The position numbers were made by a program, and so were the translations under genes. A stretch of DNA of 64,000 bases from Plasmodium malariae. Taxonomy: Eukaryota; Apicomplexa; Aconoidasida; Haemosporida; Plasmodiidae. Shown piece by piece: positions 1 through 11,000 of the stretch. How positions within the stretch are numbered: the stretch's first letter is position 1; each line of letters starts with the position of its first letter. The DNA is taken from the NCBI RefSeq assembly GCF_900090045.1, contig NC_041775.1, positions 620,001 to 684,000 of the forward strand. Reading direction: 5' to 3'. The notes beneath the pieces are model-generated. The model saw only the letters and a program-made list of their open reading frames with translations. It was not told where the DNA came from and made no database searches.

Positions 1-2262
1 GATCATTTTAGATATGGACTGATATTTCAGCAATAGTTTTAATAAAAAGAGCACGAACAAATTACCCTCACTATTGAAATTATAATAGTTCAGAATATTT
101 TTTCGGTATCTATGTACATAGTTAAGCCAATTAACAATGACCTTTTTCTTCACCTTGGTTAGGAAGTAGTCATTTACTTGTAGGACCTGAGACTTTCGTT
201 TCTTCTTATAATTTTTATATTTATGTAAAAGGTCAAAGGACTGTATCATGAGCTTATACTTGTATTTGCTATATAAAAATATGTATTTGGTTGAGTTGGC
301 AAAATAGTAACTCTTCCATTTATTGAAAATAATTTGTATTGCATCCTTGTTCTTTTTATCATAAAGGAATAAAAATTTTTTCTTCAAGTTGATTGTTCTG
401 TCTTTGTGCCTTTTCAAAATTGAGAAAAATTTTTTTAATATAAAACCTATTTTTTTTTCATCATATATATATATGATACCCTTAAATTTTTGCTCTTCCT
501 TATATAGATAAAAAAATTTTTTAAAATAATTTTTCAAAATATTTCTCTTTGTTTTCTCTTTCAACTCGTTCAAACAGGAGTACAATTTTTTACGCTTTTC
601 AATATGCTTTGTTAAAATGGAAAAAAATTTTCTCAAAAAAATAATCTTAACTCTTTTTATGTAATCATTATAATATTTTTTAAAAAATACTTCCTCTTGG
701 TATATTTCTAAAAATAAATAAAAATATTTTTCCCACATTTTGCTTTTCCAATAATTATGAATAACATAATAACAACCTTGCTCTTTTTTTCTGTGTTTAC
801 AATACAAATTTAAATGAATATAACATTTTATTAATAAATTCTTATTATATACATTTTCAATTTGTTTATTTTTTCCCTTTTTTATAATTTTTTTATGATA
901 TTTACTTTTCCAAACCAAAAAAAATTTCTTTTTTTTTTTCCTTTCTATTTTGTTTTTCCCTTCTCGTAATATTCTCCTTCTTTGCGCATAATTCTTCCAT
1001 TCATTAAATATATGAAGAAGATAAATAAAATGCTTTTTTTTCCTTTTCTTATATTTATTTATCCATACATTCATATATAAGCACATATTCTTCTTCTGTC
1101 TTTTGAAAAATATATTTTCATACACACTCCTCACATATATCTTCTTTTCATTTTTATAATTCCATAAGTCGTAATATTTCAGTAGCAATTTTTTATTTTG
1201 CATTTTTGTGTATTTTTCAAAATTATTTCTTATTAATTTTTTTTTATTCAAATAATTTAACAATGCGTTGTAGTATCTCCTCAATGTATAAAAGGTGTAC
1301 AGGATGTTGCTTTCATTGTATAACTTGACTTTGTTCTTTCTAACCCTTAACACATTTCTATCGTCTTTGTTAATATTATGTTTTACTATTTTCTTATATA
1401 CATTACAAATAATATTTCCATTTAAAAACAATTTTAGTAAATTTCTGCTATTCTTATGAAGGAATGATTTTTCGTCAATAACTAGCTCCTTGTTACTAGA
1501 TCTCTCTTCATTGATATCACATATGCTTTTATAAAACCTCTTCCCACCACTGTCAACATCAGCGGCATTACCATAGCCATCATCACTATCATTATCACTA
1601 CCATAACCATCACCTGCATCGTCTTTTTTTTTTTTTTTTTTAATAATTGAAAAAACGCCCAATTTGTCGTTTTTACACAAGTTGTATATAAGATCTGCGT
1701 CCTCTATGTTTTCTTTTTTTCGTAGGGTAGCAATTTTCACAATGCTGCTTCGGTTACTGCTTCTTTTATCATGCGGTGCGTACAACCCACAGGTTTCATA
1801 CTTTCCACACGCTTCTAATCCCCGACAAGGATCATACTTCTCACGCATTCCTAATCCCCCATACGGTTCGTATTTCTGCTTCTCTAGAGGAACATCCCTT
1901 CTTCCATTATTTTCCTTGTTTAATGTTGCTACACAGTCATAATTCCTATAATAACATAGCTTGTCTTCGTTCATAGAGTAATCGATAGTATTACTACCTG
2001 AATTGCTCATATTTTCACATACAGCTGCATCCAACATTCTTTTAGGATGCTCATACGTCCCTTGATCTTCAATTATATTCTTACATATAGTCAACAGTTT
2101 ATTAAAAATTTCGTCTGACAGCTGCTTCTTTATATTGTATTTATTAGTCACATCATAGTAATATTTCAGTATACTAGGGAAATTTAATTCTTCATTGTTA
2201 AAATTGCATTCATCGGCTGATCTATATATTATTTCTTTTATTATATCATTCGCATCTGCCAT
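1..2262 (-). CDS. Sfi1-like centrin-binding repeat protein (partial)
   Basis: Reading from ATG at 2262 leftwards gives an open frame to the window edge, about 754 residues, so the C-terminus is missing. The first 250 residues are acidic to neutral with Asn/Ser/Gly low complexity and three short imperfect repeats around KYEPYGGLG, KYDPCRGLE and KYETCGLY, then a lysine run. From about residue 270 the protein becomes very basic and aromatic, with a recurring pattern of W or F spaced by helices ending in K/R clusters (FNEWKNYAQRRR, FFLVWKSKYHKK, IIFNKWKSYYF, VIVNWLNYVHRYRK). That pattern is typical of Sfi1 repeats, which bind centrin at microtubule-organising centres. From memory, an Sfi1-like centriolar plaque protein (Slp) is known in P. 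falciparum on chromosome 7; orthology is inferred. An alternative is any repetitive helical protein. Transcribed divergently from the gene at 4084. Confidence 0.6.
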   Translation of the reverse strand, partial: MADANDIIKEIIYRSADECNFNNEELNFPSILKYYYDVTNKYNIKKQLSDEIFNKLLTICKNIIEDQGTYEHPKRMLDAAVCENMSNSGSNTIDYSMNEDKLCYYRNYDCVATLNKENNGRRDVPLEKQKYEPYGGLGMREKYDPCRGLEACGKYETCGLYAPHDKRSSNRSSIVKIATLRKKENIEDADLIYNLCKNDKLGVFSIIKKKKKKDDAGDGYGSDNDSDDGYGNAADVDSGGKRFYKSICDINEERSSNKELVIDEKSFLHKNSRNLLKLFLNGNIICNVYKKIVKHNINKDDRNVLRVRKNKVKLYNESNILYTFYTLRRYYNALLNYLNKKKLIRNNFEKYTKMQNKKLLLKYYDLWNYKNEKKIYVRSVYENIFFKRQKKNMCLYMNVWINKYKKRKKKHFIYLLHIFNEWKNYAQRRRILREGKNKIERKKKKKFFLVWKSKYHKKIIKKGKNKQIENVYNKNLLIKCYIHLNLYCKHRKKEQGCYYVIHNYWKSKMWEKYFYLFLEIYQEEVFFKKYYNDYIKRVKIIFLRKFFSILTKHIEKRKKLYSCLNELKEKTKRNILKNYFKKFFYLYKEEQKFKGIIYIYDEKKIGFILKKFFSILKRHKDRTINLKKKFLFLYDKKNKDAIQIIFNKWKSYYFANSTKYIFLYSKYKYKLMIQSFDLLHKYKNYKKKRKSQVLQVNDYFLTKVKKKVIVNWLNYVHRYRKNILNYYNFNSEGNLFVLFLLKLLLKYQSISKMI

Positions 2263-3544
2263 GTTGTAATGTATTGTGGTTTCTTTCTCATTTTACGAGA
2301 TTCTAAATCTGTGTAAACCTACCAACGTTTTACATTCCGCATGAATTTATAAATTACATCCACTCCTTTACACTAATTACACATTTATTTTTTATGTGCT
2401 TATTTAGTTATTCCGTTAGATATACTTTTCCAGTTCTTTCATTTTGGGGCATAATTTCGTAAGCTGTTATTTCGCTATTCGGCAAAAAGACACTGAAATT
2501 ATGGCATGATGTGGCGGAAAAAAGCCCATACACATTCGCGCATGTATGTACGTATGCGTGTATGTATGGATGTATATAGATGTGCATATGTATATATTCG
2601 TGTAAGTATGTACGTACGCGTGTACATATACGAAAACAAGCACATTTGATGGTGTGTTTATGCGTATATTCCGCATATATGACTAATGTAGGAAAAAACT
2701 ACTGCAGCCCATGGCACTTATATATTCCCTCTCCATACAAACAAAAAAAAAAATAAATAAAATAAATCAATATTAATGTAAAATAATCCCAGTTATAGAG
2801 AGCACAAAAAAATAGAAAAATCAAAGTACAAAAAAAAAAAAAAAAACGTACGTATGTATATGTATTAGTATATATATATATATATATATAAATATATATG
2901 CATAAAAATAACTCTGATTATTTATATCAATTTGGGAAATAAGAAACAAATAAAATGGGAAAATATTAGGCAATAAAAATGGGCAAAAAATAAGCAAAAC
3001 ATTAACAAAAAAAAAAGAATAAAAAAATGAACAAAAAAATTGGCAAAAAAAAAAAGGCGAGGAAAGGAAATATGGAAAAAATCATAAACATGCCTCAAAT
3101 TATATTTTACATTTTTGAAATACATGAAATTTAGCCACTGAATTCTTTTCCATAAATTGTAAACGTGACTTACACATAGTACATATGTATATTTATATAA
3201 TATCTATTTTAAACACAATTCCCATCTCATATGCTTGAGTATTCTTTTTTTTTTTTTTTTCTTCTCGCTTTAATATTTTTTATTATTCACTTTATTTACT
3301 GTACCTTTTGTAGTCCTCCTTCTCCTATTTTATTTTCCACCTTTTCAAATTATTATTTTTCGACCCTTTACTGCTTTTCGCATATTTTTTTTTCTTACTT
3401 TTTTACCAATTTTTTTCTGCTTGACTATTATGGGAATAATTAACAACACTAGTATTTTGTGCATAAAACAGAAAAAAAAAAAAAAAAGATTTTCTTTATA
3501 ATTGTAAAAGTAAAACGTTTACTATTGTTTATATATTTTCTCCT

Positions 3545-3582
<38 letters not shown>

Positions 3583-4083
3583 ACATATAAAAGCTGTAAT
3601 AACAAAATAAATAAACATTTAGCTCGAGGGAGATGTATATCACGACAAGGTGAGAAAAATATATCGTTTAAAAGTGTAAGTAGTACATTAACTTGTTTTT
3701 TTGGTCCTACAAAATGAAAATAAGAAAGGGGATAGAAAAGGATACATTATAAACGAGAATAATATTAATTTTGTGTTCGTTTGTTAGAAGTTCGTGTACT
3801 ATGCGCGTTTGTTAAGTACATGTTTTACGTGTGACTTGTACATATATACGTATTTCATGTACTCACGATAAGTACATGTGTATACGTGTAGAATAAGGCT
3901 ATGAAGGGAAACCCTGATTTTTTTACCTATGGGTTAGCTTCCTTTTTTGAATTCCAGTTCATATAATAAATATAGTAAACACTTGAACTGCATAATGTTT
4001 TAGGAAAAAAAAAAAAAAAAAAGTATTTGTAACAAAATTCATGTAATAGCGATAATTTACAGTAACGTTATATATGAAGCAAA
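2263..4083. other. Divergent intergenic region between two gene starts
   Basis: This 1.8 kb gap separates two genes pointing away from each other, so it should hold both promoters. It contains TA dinucleotide runs (about 2870-2895), long A and T tracts (about 3240, 3550-3580, 4005-4022) and alternating ATGTAT/GTACGT segments (about 2540-2620). I see no convincing coding segment, RNA gene or recognised transcription-factor site. Confidence 0.5.
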
Positions 4084-5556
4084 ATGAATTATGCACCTTT
4101 TAGAAATATAAATTTACATTGTTATAGAAATGGAAATGGCAAGAAATCCTACAAAAGGATGTTGAACATTAGCTCAATCGAAAGCATCCATAACATTAGA
4201 GACGTTAGAAATATAAGCAAATATGGTTACGTTACATCCATAACAAGGTTAACTAAGAATACCAGTGCTCCAATTTGTAAGAAGTGCAACTATGTTAGTA
4301 ACACCTGCTGCAGTGGCAAGTACTCAATTGTGGGGGTCTCACTCGTAAGGTACGTACCCATTTCCACGACTAGTAATAACAACGGTAGTAGTAGCAGTAG
4401 AAGTGTTGAGAAAAAGAGGGCCCCCGACCAAAGCGTCGAAGATAAAGAAGGAAGCTCTAATAACTTGAGCGCTATTATTAACGTCAGTGAAAAAAGGGAA
4501 CCAAATAATAGTAACAGCAGTAATATAAATGCAAATACAGAGGCTAACACTGCTTACTCAAATAAAGAGGCTAAGGGGGAAAATAATTTTATCTTTGAGG
4601 AGGGAAAAAAGAAGCGTTCTAAAATGAAAATAATAGGATATGTCCTCACCACTCTTGCCTGTTCATATATAATTTATAAAGTGTACAAAAACGATATGAA
4701 TTTATCCAAAGCAGAAGAGAGTATAATAAAAGATTTGGTTAATTTGATCTATACATATGAAGAAAAAATGAGTATTCAGAATTCTAAATTTGTTACTTGT
4801 TTGAGTGAAAATTTAAACAAGCAAATTGCCATGTATTTCCTTCAGTTAGATGCAGATAAGAATTCGGGTTTTCTTATTAATGATGCTGTTAATTTTTTGT
4901 CAGAGTTAAATATAAGGGAGGACAATACAATTGTAAAAAATTTTATTAAAAATGGAAATGGCAAAACAACGGAATTAAAAAAACTATCAGGATGTTCATT
5001 ACAACAATTTGCAGAATTAATAGAAAATTTAATATTAGTAAATAAAACAAAAAATGAAAATGACCAGGGGAACGATAAATCATATACTCTGCAAAAGAAC
5101 GGAAGTTTTTACATTAACATTTTACAACAATATTTAAATATATTTGTTAATTTTTATAGAACAACAAATTTATATTTGTTTTTTCAAATGAAAAAAAATA
5201 ATTCTTCACATAATGAAGAAAAGTTAGATAATTTGGAAATTCAAATATTGGACAAACTAGTCAAATATAATGAAAAATATGTGGACAAAAAAAATTTATC
5301 TCTAGATTATTTATTAAGTAAAGAGGAGCTGAATAATCTTAGAAAAAATAATATATCAAAAAGAAAAGATGAAGAAAAAGAATTATTATTAATTGAAAAA
5401 AAAAAACTTGAAGAAAAAATACAGCTACTTCTTCACGTACAGTTAAAAAAAAATCTAACAGAAACGGAAATTAAAAGGTTACATGATTTGAAGACCAAGT
5501 TACGAAATATTAAATACACTATAAAGAAGGAGGAACTGAAGAGGTATTTTTGCTGA
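4084..5556 (+). CDS. Membrane-anchored protein with degenerate EF-hand, function unknown
   Basis: A single-exon frame of 490 codons starting at ATG 4084. Residues 1-90 are basic and hydroxylated with few acids, compatible with a mitochondrial or other organellar leader. Residues 95-180 are Ser/Asn-rich low complexity. A hydrophobic segment at about 183-201 (IIGYVLTTLACSYIIYKVY) is a likely transmembrane helix. After it, residues 256-267 (DADKNSGFLIND) resemble an EF-hand loop with D1, D3, N5 and a hydrophobic residue at position 8, but Ser replaces the usual Gly6 and Asp sits at position 12, so calcium binding is uncertain. Residues 410-490 form a charged coiled coil (KKKLEEKIQLLLHVQLKKNL). 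I do not recognise the family; leader plus one membrane helix plus an EF-hand recalls mitochondrial calcium-sensing proteins, but this is only an analogy. Confidence 0.85.
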   Translation: MNYAPFRNINLHCYRNGNGKKSYKRMLNISSIESIHNIRDVRNISKYGYVTSITRLTKNTSAPICKKCNYVSNTCCSGKYSIVGVSLVRYVPISTTSNNNGSSSSRSVEKKRAPDQSVEDKEGSSNNLSAIINVSEKREPNNSNSSNINANTEANTAYSNKEAKGENNFIFEEGKKKRSKMKIIGYVLTTLACSYIIYKVYKNDMNLSKAEESIIKDLVNLIYTYEEKMSIQNSKFVTCLSENLNKQIAMYFLQLDADKNSGFLINDAVNFLSELNIREDNTIVKNFIKNGNGKTTELKKLSGCSLQQFAELIENLILVNKTKNENDQGNDKSYTLQKNGSFYINILQQYLNIFVNFYRTTNLYLFFQMKKNNSSHNEEKLDNLEIQILDKLVKYNEKYVDKKNLSLDYLLSKEELNNLRKNNISKRKDEEKELLLIEKKKLEEKIQLLLHVQLKKNLTETEIKRLHDLKTKLRNIKYTIKKEELKRYFC

Positions 5557-5661
5557 TAAGAACGAATTTCGGTTCTTTCTAAATTATGGATACTGTTTTA
5601 TGTGTTAATACCTTAGTTGAGGCGGTCTCATTGGGTATATACACATAAATGTAAACATCGT

Positions 5662-5717
<56 letters not shown>

Positions 5718-8076
5718 CATACATGTGTATTTATCTGTTCATATATGATAATGATACATTTGAAGTGTCTATTTAATTAGACTTTTCTTTTTAACGATCT
5801 TATAGTATTTTAGTTAATATAAAATGTTTTTGTATGCTCAATGCGCTTATCAATTTTTCACTTTATTTTTATTCTTTCTTGTTCCCCATTTTCTTTATAT
5901 CTTTCCTTTTACGTGTTTCACATACCTTTTTTGAACGAAAACGTGTATATATAATGAATATGTATACGACTATGTATATATGTATGCATTTTTATGTGCA
6001 TGTATATATGCATATGTGTACAGAACAATTATCAGCGTTTTTTATTAAAAAAAAAGGAAATGTTATGTGAATAAACATTTGTAATTTCCATGCTACATGA
6101 ACAAACAAGTACAAAACATAAAGGGCTTTGCAATCTACGTACGGATGTGATAAATTTATAAAAAAGTTTATCATCGATACATATATATATATTATATATG
6201 TGCTTAAAATGCGACACAATTTATGAAGTAAAAACGTATTCTCATTGTAGATAAGGGAGCATGCATATGAACAAATGAATAAAAAGCATGTATAAAATTA
6301 ATCATGTGTCATAAAACAAAAAAAAGAAAAATTTTAAGAAAGAGTAAATTAGTGCACGAGATCTTATTATTCTGCCACTAGGTATTAACACGTGCATAAT
6401 GCTCTTTTGCCATTTGGGAAAATATATAATTTTTATGAAAAAACGTGAATAGCTCGATCATCCTTTGTAATCTTTCTTATAACTTTCAACAACAATGAAA
6501 CGTAAAACAAAAAAAACTCACCAAAAAATATGTCTTACGAAAAATAAAACGCTCAAATTTGTTTTAGTTCATATTATGATATATTTATGAAATTTATATG
6601 AAAATGATAATGGGGAAAACTGCTAAAAGTTGGGAATTTCAATTTGTTCTGGCGCTAAATACGCAAAAATGTATGCATATATAAATACATGTAAATATAT
6701 ACAAATATAAAAATATACGTATATTTATATATATATATATATATATACATGTATATCTGTTTGGCCGCTTAAATTAATGCAATGTTTAACCTTGCCTGTT
6801 CAGGTGAATGGGAAAATGCGCAAATTTGTGTGAAAATTGTTCATAGATTAATGCATGCAAACTTACATGTAATATAAGTGCATATTAAGAAAATAAAAAA
6901 GGGAGAAAAAGTGGGAACAAAAGTAAAAAAAAAAGAAATAAAGAAAAAAATTGTTAAATGACATACAATGAAATGAAAAACACTCTTGAAAGACTTTCGA
7001 ATATAATATTTTTTTTTTTTTTTTTTTTTAAATTCACAAAACATATAATTTGCACGCAGCAAAAAAATGTTCGTTAAAATGCAGATTAATATTATGTATT
7101 CAGAATATTATTAACAGTTAATGTAAAAAAATCAAAAAATTTCGATAAAACGCAGACATGTTAACATTTTTCGCATTACATGTATGAACATGTTTTTATT
7201 TATTATTTATTATTTTTTGACAATTATCTTTTTTTTTTTTTTTTTAATAATGTAAGATTAATGCTATTTTTATCCTTTATTGTGCATATTTCTTGTTTCA
7301 CTGTTTTTTTAAATTTGTCTGTAAAGTATGTATCTATATGTATGTATATAAATATGTATATATATGTGTAAATATGTATTTATATGTATAAATATGTATT
7401 TATATGGGTAAATACGTATTTATATTTGTTTACATGTGTGTATATGCGTTTACATGTTCATATGTGTGTTTATATATCCATGTATTATGCATACATACAA
7501 CAAAATAAAGAATAACAAAACAATGCTACATGTTTTCAATACTATAATTTGTAGCATATTTGTGTCCCACCTTTTTTTTATTTATCAACAAAATAAAGGT
7601 AAAAACAAAGGTATATACAATCATTTAGAGCAATTTATAAACATATAAAAACACACACAAACACATACAAACATATACAAACACATACAAACATATACAA
7701 ATACATATAAACATATACAAATACATATAAACATATACAAATACATATAAACATATACAAATACATATAAACATATACAAGCAAACGTTTTTTTTTTTTA
7801 TCTTTTTTCTGATTTATCAATTTTACTACCCCCTTTGACCTTTTCTACATGTTATAACCGTTAACGTTAGCTGTCAACACATCTTAATGTACCTCAATAT
7901 AGTTCAATATATTTCAGTATATTCAAATATACCTCAATATATTTCAATGTACTTTAATTTATTTCAAAATATTTTAATATATTTTTAATTCAACCCTCTT
8001 ATAATAATAACCATACCGTTGAACGAGTGTCCATGTTCTTATTAAGCTTACTATTATATTATATGAAATCTATAAA
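5557..8076. other. Intergenic region with TA runs and simple arrays
   Basis: This 2.5 kb stretch lies between two plus-strand genes. It holds a long TA run (about 5665-5710), a shorter one (about 6727-6747), and a tandem array of roughly 23 bp units built on ACATATACAAATACATATAA at about 7645-7785. A GC-rich motif at 6787-6805 is listed separately. No larger coding region is supported; a 25-codon frame starting at 6305 ends at a TAG that overlaps a donor-like sequence, and I regard it as unproven. Confidence 0.5.
6787..6805. promoter_or_regulatory. Copy of the TGTTCAGGC-type upstream motif
   Basis: The segment TAACCTTGCCTGTTCAGG contains the palindromic core CCTGTTCAGG. Its reverse complement matches 39044-39061 at 17 of 18 positions. 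It lies about 1.3 kb upstream of the gene at 8077. GC-rich words of this length are rare in this sequence. The regulatory role is inference. Confidence 0.35.
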
Positions 8077-11000
8077 ATGAATGATGTTTTAAAATGTAAA
8101 AAGAGAATTCGAGAGGGGAGTAATGTGAACAATACACCATGTTGGACATCATATCATGAGGTGGACAATTATGTCAAGCGGGATGATTATATTATGAGAA
8201 AAAGAGAAAAAATAAGAAATATTTGCAAAAAAATAAATAATTTCAGAAATAAAATATGTAACTCAAGTGAATATTTTAAATTCGTTGAGATATTATTTAA
8301 CAAAGCTGGAAAAAAGTGTGTTCCAAAAAAAAAAAATAAAAATAAAATAAATAAATCCCCTCAAAATAATGAAAAAAAAAAATGGTGCATATCATCAAAT
8401 GATATATTTTTTAATGGGTATATAAGTCATGTAGAAATTTTTGATAGCAAAAAGTTTCATTTATTTTTTGATAAATATTTCTATATAAATAATGAGAAAG
8501 AGAAGGAGAAAAAAGAAAGTACTAATCCAAGTTACGAGGATGTTTTAGAAAGGAACAAGCGGAATACTTCTTCATGCACGAACAGTAGCACAATAGAAAG
8601 AATAAACATAATGCAAACATCTAAATCTAAGGAGGAATACAAAAAATCATATAGAAAAAAAAATGGAAAGGGTGTTAATAATACAGAGGATGTGACAAGT
8701 AAGAAGAAGGAAGAATATACTTTTAAAAAAACAGAAAAAACGAATGACACATTTTTTGATACTTGCTATAATGAAGAGTTATCCTGTATAGACAATGTAG
8801 GAAGTACAGAAGTATTTACTACATCTGATAATAGAAGAATAAGGAGAAGAGAAAAAACGCAGATAAGTAGTTGTGATAATGGTAGCAACAGTCCCTTTAT
8901 GAAGAGAAGAAAAGTAATCAAATACGAAAACAACATGAATACAATGCTAGTATCATCAGATAACTTTAAAAATTGTATATGCAAATTGTCAAAAGGAATA
9001 GACAACAAAATTGTGAATAGCAAACAATATTATACAAATAGTCATGAAGAAGTGAGACCAGGAAAAAGTGATAGACTTAACAATACGTATTATATCAGAA
9101 AAAGGATTATCATATTTAAAATAGAAAATATATTGTTCGATAGTGTTCATACTGAACAGGAGCAATTGTTGTATCGAGTCGATAAATCAGTCGAATATGC
9201 ATTCAAAGATAGTAGGGATAATAAGGAGCAGGAGCTGCATCCAAAGCAGCAGTCGCATCATCAGAATAATAAAGAAGTAGCAAAAAAACAAATATACAGT
9301 TATGATAACACGAAGGAAAGATTGCAGTCACCAAACATTACACAAAACAGTGGTGAATTAAATAAAAGTAGTCATTATAAAAATGCAGCAAATGGAAATA
9401 TAGATGAGTTTAAAAAAAATGTGCTATTTTTTTATAACATGTTTTTAAAATTGTCTCTACATATTAACACATTATTTAGTACATGCATAGAATTATTGAA
9501 ATACGATTTTTCAGACTTGAGCTATAAAAGTAAGGCATTATCACATGACTCTAAAATGTTAATTACGCTAATAAATACATATCAAAAGCAAGAAAAGTTA
9601 GTCATAAATTATAGTAAGTACATTTTATATATAGCAAAAAGGTGCATTCTACGTAATAACAGTACGAAAAAAGGTATAATGATGGGTGACAGAGGCAGCC
9701 GCATAATAACAGTTGGTGAGTTGTTGACCATCCGAAAATTAATAAGAATTCTTTTAAAATGGAAAAATATGGATGTAAATATTTCAGTCAAGTTTACCCG
9801 ATACGAAATGAGAAATAAGAAAAATGTTTACAAAATAGAGATAGTAAATCATCGTCTAATTAAATATAATTTTGTACTAAGGAAAATTTACTTTTGCAAA
9901 TATAACAATAAAATTATAATATATTTACGAAGGCTCTTATCCTTATTGCATCATTCGTATTCCGATGATACGCGCACAAATACAGGTGCAGCTCTGATAA
10001 AGGAATATTCTGTGTGTAATGAAAATGAAAGTGGACTAAAGGAAAGGAATGTATCTAATGAAGAACTAAAAAATATGAGGCCTTCTCATAATGCGCTCAG
10101 TTCTGTATCTACATTTACAGGTTTTAATGTAAAAAATTGTTTGAAGGAACATGAGGAATCAGCTAACATCAAGGAAGTGGAAAATTTGAAGGAAAAGGGG
10201 GAAAGCCAAAGTATCAGCGGAATGAGCAGAAGTAGCATCGGTAGAAACGGTAGTAACAGTAGAAGTAGTAATGAAGATGATATTAACAACAACGTAAGCA
10301 GCAGTAACAATAGAAACAGTAACGATGGGAACGGTAACGTGAACGCAGCAGGCTTTTCATCCTTAAATTATGAACAGGAGTTAAATATTAATCAGCTGCA
10401 AATTATAATTTATCTAAACAATATTTTAACAAAAGAAGTTAACTACAGTGACATGTTGAGAATGCAATCTAAACTTCAGGAAGAACAAATTAATGAGGTA
10501 TTTCTTGAAATAAAAAATATTTACAATTTTTTAGTTCCGAAGGATGACTTAGCACAAAAGGAAGCACATAATATAGTTCAACATAAAAAAAATCATTTAG
10601 CGGAACACGATACGTCAAATGCACATAGAAAGCATTCAAAATTTGTGCATTTTAAAAAGCAGTTATTAAAGGCTTCTTTCCATGATAATATGCACCTAGT
10701 AGATGAAGAACCACATAGTGTGAAGCAATACAAGTGTGCAGCGACTCCCCAGAGTGCAGAATTTTTTAGTATAAACCTTAATTTGATTCATGGTAGTAGT
10801 AGGAGCACTAGCAGCTGCGGTATCTGTAGCGGTAATAGTACACTTGAATGTCATGGAGCATGTGTTGATGGAATGAAAAATGAACAAGGTGTTAATGACT
10901 TGTCCATATGTTGTAGAGATAACGAAGAGAATACAGATGAGAGAGAAACCTTTGAGGAAGAAATAGATTATCTTTTTATAAAAAAGGAAAAAAAAAAATT

